Assembly: GCA_000310025.1 (NCBI GenBank) | Contig: FN648410.1 | Coordinates: forward strand, 227,450-260,002 | DNA length: 32,553 nucleotides | Origin: Ectocarpus siliculosus | Taxonomy: Eukaryota > Sar > Phaeophyceae > Ectocarpales > Ectocarpaceae | Direction: 5' to 3' | Shown: positions 27,932 to 32,553 of the stretch, one piece after another | Position numbering within the stretch: position 1 is the stretch's first letter | Layout: each line of letters starts with the position of its first letter | Position numbers and translations under genes: made by a program | The notes under the pieces: model-generated | What the model was told of the DNA's origin: nothing | Seen by the model: the letters and a program-made list of their open reading frames with translations, nothing else | Databases searched by the model: none

Positions 27932-29176
27932 TAGCACTGTTGCCTTGTTTTCCTTGTTTTATGTGTATGTATATGTATGTGTATATGTTTGTGTGTTACA
28001 TGTTTGTGTTTATGTATGTTTGTCTGTATGTTTCTAGCTCGCCCTCTCGATCTATTTTCGAGACTGGCTATTGCTTTTGTATGTTTCTAGCTCGCCCTCT
28101 CGATCTATTTTCGAGACTGTGGCTATTGCTTCTGTATGTTTCTAGCTCGCCCTCTCGATCGATTTTTGAGACTGGCTATTGCTTCTGCATGTTTCTAGCT
28201 CGCCCTCTCGAATATTTCGAGACTGGCTATTGCTCCTTTATGCTTTCCGCTCGCCCTCTCAATCTCTCTGAGACTGGCTTTTGCTCTTGTGTCGCGTACT
28301 TTCTCGCCCCGTTTGTCACTTCTCGGTCGGTTGTCGAAAGTTTTCGCTCCCCTTTTCCTATTTTTCCATGCAAACCTAGGTTCGTCATTAGTTGCGGTGA
28401 CACCCAAAGTTGGTACATCGTTTAACTCGCCCCCCTATGGTTTGCTTTGCATATTTTGTGGTCCAACGTTCCGCCAGTGCTTCTATTGCATGCCACGGCC
28501 AACGTGTTCCATCTGGATACTTTCTTTAGCATTTTTCTTCCTGCAATTGGCCTTGACGTCCCATTAGGATTGTTTTCCTCGCCCCACCCCGATCGCAAGC
28601 ACGTTGTATCGTGACATGCGAACGTTGTTTTTGGCGTTGGTTCCTGTCCTTTCCTTTGGCCGTTGTTTACGTTCCCCGGAAACCCCCTCTTTCCCTGCTT
28701 TTCTCGATTTTGGTCGACCCCTAGCGGTTTTCCATGTCGTTTGATCCTTTGCAGGCTCGATTTTCGTTTCTTATTCTTTATGCTTACATTTCAGCACTCG
28801 ATCGCATCGTAGCCCCCCCTTTCCGTAAGGTTCTGGCTTACTTGATTGCGTATTCGATCGGTTCATTCGTACGAGATCGTTTGTGATTTTCTCTTCACGA
28901 TTTCGTTACTTCGTGTTATGGTCTTTTCGGTTCGGATGTTTTGGTTATTTTTCGCACCCATAAGCGTTTTTCCGAATTTATCCGCCGACTTTGCCGCTCC
29001 GGCTTCTTTGTTTTCTTCTTTCTTGGTTCCGCTTCTTTGGCTTGGTTAACGGAGAGGTGCGGGTGAGGGTTTTGAGTTGTCGTATCTTCGATCCATCCCG
29101 CAATCCTCTTGATTGACTAGAGTCCCTCCGAGGTTTGCTTCGGTATCTGCATCTTCGTCCACTCAGGGTGGGCTAT
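27932..29176 (+). other. 3' noncoding region of the Ty3 element
   Basis: This is 1.2 kb of T/C-rich sequence between the pol stop and the 3' LTR. It starts with a GT/TATG-rich stretch (27958-28030), then the tandem stem-loop array. The rest has only short frames with no domain. The stretch next to the LTR, AGGGTGGGCTAT, is a weak candidate polypurine tract. Confidence 0.6.
28025..28286 (+). repeat. Five tandem units of about 53 bp, each with a stem-loop
   Basis: Units start at 28025, 28078, 28133, 28186 and 28238. Each contains GCCC-TCTCGA-loop-TCGAGA-CT-GGC or a variant. Stem-loops span 28041-28068, 28094-28123, 28149-28176, 28202-28227 and 28253-28278. The last unit is the most diverged. 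Confidence 0.88.
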
Positions 29177-29485
29177 TGTTATGGTATTTGGAGGTAGACA
29201 TGTGATCGTGGTTGATCATGGTTATTTGGCGCCATCGGATGATAAGACGTGACGTCATGCTAGATCAGGGCTTTATGCCGAGACATGCGCCCTTCTGTTC
29301 AGTGTGTGCGTACAGGCGATCTATGATCGCGTGTGCGTGGGATATTGTGAGTTGGCTTGGAAAGCGTTAATCAAGAGAAAGAGAACAACGGAAAGCAACA
29401 ACAACCTGCTACTGTGGTCGGACAAGAGAGTTCCACACAGCTCAAAGGTGATTGATTCTGAAGGAAGGGGTCAAAAACCATTACA
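29177..29485 (+). repeat. 3' LTR, 309 bp
   Basis: It is the partner of 14253-14561, collinear with no gaps and with two substitutions. The terminal TG...CA is kept, as are the TGACGTCA octamer (29250-29257) and the GCGATC-TAT-GATCGC hairpin (29316-29330). Confidence 0.97.
29250..29257. promoter_or_regulatory. TGACGTCA palindrome in 3' LTR
   Basis: It is the same octamer as in the 5' LTR. Function is unproven. Confidence 0.35.
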
Positions 29486-29489
29486 GATT
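29486..29489. repeat. Target site duplication of the Ty3 element, right
   Basis: GATT follows the 3' LTR directly and matches 14249-14252. Confidence 0.85.
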
Positions 29490-29600
29490 CGCTAAGTCTG
29501 GGAAGTGTTTTTTTTTTTTTTTGGTTCCGAAGTGTTGTTCGAGGTCGCTCAGGTTTAGCGGCGGTGACACCAAGGTGCCGCCGATTTCCCTCGCGACATC

Positions 29601-30324
29601 TTATAACTTTCCGTCGTTCGTTTTCAGAAGCATGCTACCAGTCTTCGCAAGTTCGTGAATGATTTCCTGTTTTCCGTCAAGTCGTGTACCACGTCCTAGA
29701 CATTCCTTTTGTTCTCTCCACATTTCAGCCAGTAGCTTCCCATAAGGAGGTGGCAAGGCTGCCGACCCGTCACTATCCGAGTCCCTCTTGCCGTAGGGGT
29801 CTTTGTCTCCAATACACGTATTGGGTCTAGCACTCTTGCGATCTTCTCCCTGGTGCGAGGGGTCTTTTTCTCCCCGGTAACTGGGGTCTTCTCTAGTGTT
29901 CCCACTAGGTCTTTCTCCGTCTTTGTCTCCAATACACATATTGGGTCTAGCACTCTTGCGATCGATCTTCTCCCTGGTGCGAGGGGTCTTTTTCTCCCCG
30001 GTAACGGGGGTCTTCTCTAGTGTTCCCACTAGGTCTCTCTCTGTCTTTGTCTCCAATATACGTATTGGGTCTAGCACTCTTGCGATCTTCTCCCTGGTGC
30101 GAGGGGTCTGCTTCTCCCTTGTGACGGGGGGCTTCTCCAGCGTTCACGCCGGGTCTATTATCTTCTCCCGTGTTACGGGGGTCTTTTTCTCTGACTTGTT
30201 CAAGTCTAGCACACGGTTGTTCATCCCCTTGGTTAGAGGGGTCCATTAGCGCTGGTTCTGCAGTAATTTCATGTCCATCACTATCGGTGCGTGGTTTACT
30301 TTGGCTGGTACTTCTCGAGTACAC
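29601..30324 (-). pseudogene. First ORF of the DIRS element, repeat-rich, broken
   Basis: The best reading is the frame 30077-29601, with the upstream part in the frame 30324-29947. It is charged and low-complexity, with repeated units containing ARPNTCIGDKD, GNTREDP and SHQGED. It then has a non-repetitive part, ALPPPYGKLLAEMWREQKE followed by GKQEIIHELAKTGSM, and ends at a TAA at 29601-29603 before an in-frame continuation. It is probably a gag-like structural protein by position. No zinc knuckle is seen. Confidence 0.6.
29820..30180 (-). repeat. 120-bp tandem repeats in DIRS ORF1
   Basis: ATTGGGTCTAGCACTCTTGCG starts at 29820, 29940 and 30064. Spacing is 120 and 124 bp, the second enlarged by a GATC duplication that breaks the 40-codon frame. 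Inside each unit a shorter motif of the type CTTCTCCC(T)GGT...GGGGTCTT recurs. A separate pair of TGGTTCTGCAGTAATTTCATG blocks lies 110 bp apart at 30253 and 30363. Confidence 0.85.
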
Positions 30325-30537
30325 GGTGGTTCTACTCCTTGGTGAGAGGCGTCTATCAGCTCTGGTTCTGCAGTAATTTCATGTTCCTCGCTATTGGTAC
30401 TTAATTTACTCGGGCGGGTACTTCTTCTCTCACCGTATAACACGTTCGGTGCCACCAACCCGGGACAGTAGAAGCAGCGTCGCCGCGGGCTCGTCTCCCC
30501 ATGCCGTCGTATCTCGGCGGAACCTCTCGTTCTGTAG

Positions 30538-31203
30538 TGCCTGGGCTACGGACACGACAAGAGCACGTGCTCGTCCGAGCAGGCGGTGCTCGCGGTGGAG
30601 CTGCCGGTCTTGGACGCCACCGCACTGGACGTGGCAGAGGAGGCGCTAGTGGTCCGCGACTTCACAGGCGAGTGGAACAGAGTAGTTGATCGAGGGGGTG
30701 TAGAGCAGGCCAGGCAGGAAAGTTTTGTGGCCGATACCGGCGCAACCAACCACATGTTCCCGAGCGCTAACGCGTTCGACAACTACCATGAGTGCGATCG
30801 ACGTTTGAGTGTCGCCGCAGGGAAGCAAGCCTTCGCCATCGTAGGGTATGGCGACGTGAGGGTGACCATCGGTTCTCGCGTTGGGACCACAGACCTGTTG
30901 TTGAAACGGGTCGCTCATGTGCCAGAGCTCAACTACAACCTCGTGTCCCTCACAGCCCTCTTGAAACAAACCAAGGGCCGCTTAGCCGCAGACGAGCACG
31001 AGTTGGAGGTGTTCGTTGGTGGGGGGGAGTCGGTGTACTTCCCTCTATGGGGGGACCTGTTCGTTCAGACTGGTCACCGCATAGAGTCGGGTAGGGAACT
31101 AGCCTGTGCCATCATTGCTCCTGGTATCGCGGAAGCGAACCGCACCCCCGTTGACATCAACGACTTCCACTGCGCGCACGGCCACTCCCACAGGTGCTGC
31201 TGA
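30538..31203 (+). pseudogene. Ty1/Copia protease and pre-integrase part, truncated
   Basis: The frame follows a TAG at 30535. It begins with CLGYGHDKSTC, the back half of a gag zinc knuckle whose first Cys is missing, then an aspartic protease with the active site FVADTGATNHMFPS (about 30722-30765) and the Copia hallmark HVPELNYNLVSL. It ends with the start of the integrase zinc site (FHCAHGHSH), after which a frameshift near 31190 leads to TGA at 31201. The gag N-terminus and any LTR are absent. Confidence 0.88.
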
Positions 31204-32020
31204 AGAACACGGCGAAGCAGCAAGGAGTGACGCTGGTGGGCCAGCTCCGGGAGTGCATGGGGTGCTCCACGGCAAAGGGGCTATCCAAGCCCATCCCCAA
31301 CAGGACGTCAACCCGAGCAGTTAAGAAACTGCAGAGAGTTTTCGTGGATTTGAGTGGGAAGGCAAGGGTGCAGAGCTTGGGGGGGAAGTGGTACACTCTC
31401 ATTGTAAGGGATGATTGCACGAGGTGGAACCGCGTCTACTTCTTGAAAAACAAGTCAGACGCTGCAGAGGCATTCGGGAGATACCTAGCGGAAAACAGGG
31501 CAGACGGAGCCCCACCCGAGGTCATGGTCGTGCGGTCTGACAACGGAGGAGAGTTTTTCGAGGGAGAGTTCGGAAAGCTGTGCCGCAAGTATTGCATCAA
31601 GCAGGAGTTCACCCCCGCATACAGCCCAGAATACAACGGTGTAGCTGAGAGAGCACTGGGACTGATAAAGGATGCAGCACTAGCCGCCCGCATACAAGCG
31701 CCGATTCTTTACCCCGAAGCACCAAGCTACCCCTCCCTTTGGGCCGAAGCCACAGCTTGGGCATGCAACGCCCTGAACTGCACCTCCACCACATCCAACC
31801 CGGACAAGCAATCGCCGTACGAAATGTGGCACGGGCACCCACCTCCCCCAGAGGCGACGTACCCGTTCCTCAAACCCGCCGTATACAAGGTCAAGCGCAC
31901 GCACAAGTCAGAGCCGAAAGCAAAAAAGTGTTTTTACCTCGGCCCTGGAATCAACACAAACCGTGATTGCGTGCGCACCCTGAACGAAAAACGCCAAGCG
32001 ATCACCGTTCGCAACTCGTG
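31194..32020 (+). pseudogene. Ty1/Copia integrase, frameshifted and cut off
   Basis: It continues the same protein in another frame from LLKNTAKQQGV; there is no ATG at its start. The second zinc pair is ECMGC. The catalytic core has D in FVDLSG, D in RSDNGGEF and E in YNGVAER, with 35 residues between the last two. The later conserved stretch KKCFYLGPGINTNRDC is present, then the frame ends at TGA 32018-32020, the first codon of the tandem array. Integrase C-terminus, RT and RNase H are missing. Confidence 0.9.
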
Positions 32021-32553
32021 AATCGCCACACAGGCAACAACCCTGGTGAGTAGCGCTGTCGCGAAAACAAGCCCACCACCATGGCCGCCACGCACTATTT
32101 ATGTGTGTGGTTCCGGCATTCGTACTCTCTGTATTCATGCGTGAATCGCCACACAGGCAACAACCCTGGTAAGTAGCGCTGTTGCGATAACAAGCCCACC
32201 ACCATGGCCGCCGCACACTATTTATGTGTGTGGTTCCGGCATTCATACTCTCTGCATTCATGCGTGAATCGCCAGACAGGCAACAACCCTGGAAAGTAGG
32301 GCTGTCGCGAAGACAAGCCCACCACCATGGCCGCCGCACACTATTGATGTGTGTGGTTCCGGCATTCATACTCTCTGTATTCATGCGTGAATCGCCACAC
32401 AGGCAACAACCCGGGTAAGTAGCGCTGTTGCGAAAACAAGCCCACCAACCACGGCCGCCACACACTATTGATGTGTGTGGTTCCGGCATTCATACTCTCT
32501 GTATTCATGCGTGAATCGCCACACAGGCAACAACCCTGGTAAGTAGCGCTGTT
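32018..32553. repeat. 123-bp tandem array, continuing past the window end
   Basis: Units beginning GTGAATCGCC start at 32018, 32141, 32264, 32387 and 32511 (spacing 123, 123, 123, 124). The fifth is cut by the window end. Units differ by a few substitutions each. Since 123 is 41 codons, a minus-strand frame stays open through most of the array (32489-31908), but its sequence is repetitive and shows no domain. Confidence 0.95.

Larger units (their letters stand above)
14253..29485 (+). mobile_element. Ty3/Gypsy LTR retrotransposon with chromodomain and NADAR domain
   Basis: Complete from LTR to LTR. The order is 5' LTR, candidate primer site, long N-terminal extension and gag, NADAR plus protease, RT, RNase H, integrase and chromodomain, a 1.2-kb 3' noncoding region and 3' LTR. 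RT before integrase marks it as Ty3/Gypsy, and the terminal chromodomain as chromovirus-like. The assembled length of 15.2 kb includes a 100-N gap, a duplicated 402/403-bp contig overlap and a 1,065-bp nested DNA element; without these it is about 13.7 kb. The LTRs differ at two of 309 positions, so insertion is recent, yet gag has several frame changes. Confidence 0.95.
29490..30458 (-). mobile_element. DIRS-type retroelement, 5' part (first ORF region)
   Basis: Reading on the minus strand toward 29490, the frame LPRLSES ends at the Ty3 target site and continues in frame at 14252 into the DIRS pre-RT block. This, with the GATT duplication, shows that both sides were one element. The left limit near 30458 is where the minus-strand protein pattern fades and the Copia fragment begins. 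An A15 run on this strand (29508-29522) and a GATC duplication near 29960 shift the frame. Confidence 0.75.

Noticed and set aside
27940-28425. 161-codon plus-strand frame after pol
   Set aside because: It is a translation of the 53-bp stem-loop repeats and GT-rich sequence. Repeat units of 52-55 bp do not keep a codon register, and no domain is seen.
31908-32489. 193-codon minus-strand frame over the tandem array
   Set aside because: It is open because the unit is 41 codons long; no domain, and its start region is antisense to the integrase.
32018-32553. CRISPR-like array
   Set aside because: The entire 123-bp unit is repeated with no unique spacers, in a eukaryotic transposon context.

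Overview
The window reads as repeat-rich eukaryotic nuclear DNA made mostly of transposable elements in several layers. The mix of a chromodomain Ty3/Gypsy element, an oomycete/brown-alga-type DIRS element, a Ty1/Copia fragment, CAG microsatellites and one possible GT-AG intron suggests a stramenopile such as a brown alga. That assignment is an inference from family resemblance, not a database result. No bacterial gene organisation, rRNA, tRNA or CRISPR array was recognised.

Layout. 1-1342 holds no convincing gene but has a (GCA)12 microsatellite. 1343-2709 is a probable two-exon host-type gene of unknown function with Gly-rich 21-residue repeats. 2880-3100 is homopolymer-rich and suspect as sequence. 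3.1-9.4 kb is a graveyard of diverged repeats into which the first of two 1.26-kb fold-back DNA transposons is inserted (5743-7001). The second is at 9631-10890. They have perfect 29-bp terminal inverted repeats and different 3-bp target duplications (TCA and TTA). A 176-bp direct repeat brackets the second copy. From about 11.2 to 14.25 kb, on the minus strand, lies a broken DIRS-type tyrosine-recombinase retroelement.

The DIRS element is split by a young Ty3/Gypsy LTR retrotransposon, 14253-29485 (15.2 kb as assembled). Its two 309-bp LTRs differ at two positions and it is flanked by GATT. The rest of the DIRS element resumes at 29486 with its repeat-containing first ORF. The Ty3 element carries a long Ser/Thr-rich N-terminal extension with 25-aa repeats, a gag with a CCHC knuckle, a NADAR (YbiA-like) domain fused upstream of an aspartic protease, then RT, RNase H, a roughly 300-aa Pro/Ala/Thr-rich insert, a DD35E integrase and a chromodomain. 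A 1,065-bp piggyBac-like TTAA element sits between protease and RT. A 100-N scaffold gap with a duplicated 402/403-bp overlap lies inside gag. The 3' noncoding part has five tandem stem-loops with compensatory changes.

30538-32020 is a frameshifted Copia fragment (protease and integrase). It stops abruptly at a 123-bp tandem array that runs off the window end.

The most notable item is the intact-looking NADAR domain inside a retrotransposon polyprotein. NADAR proteins elsewhere act on ADP-ribose-linked or ribosylated metabolites, and reported members remove ADP-ribose from guanine, so the element may carry its own enzyme for reversing nucleic-acid ADP-ribosylation. The layers date as DIRS first, then Ty3, then the piggyBac-like element inside Ty3.
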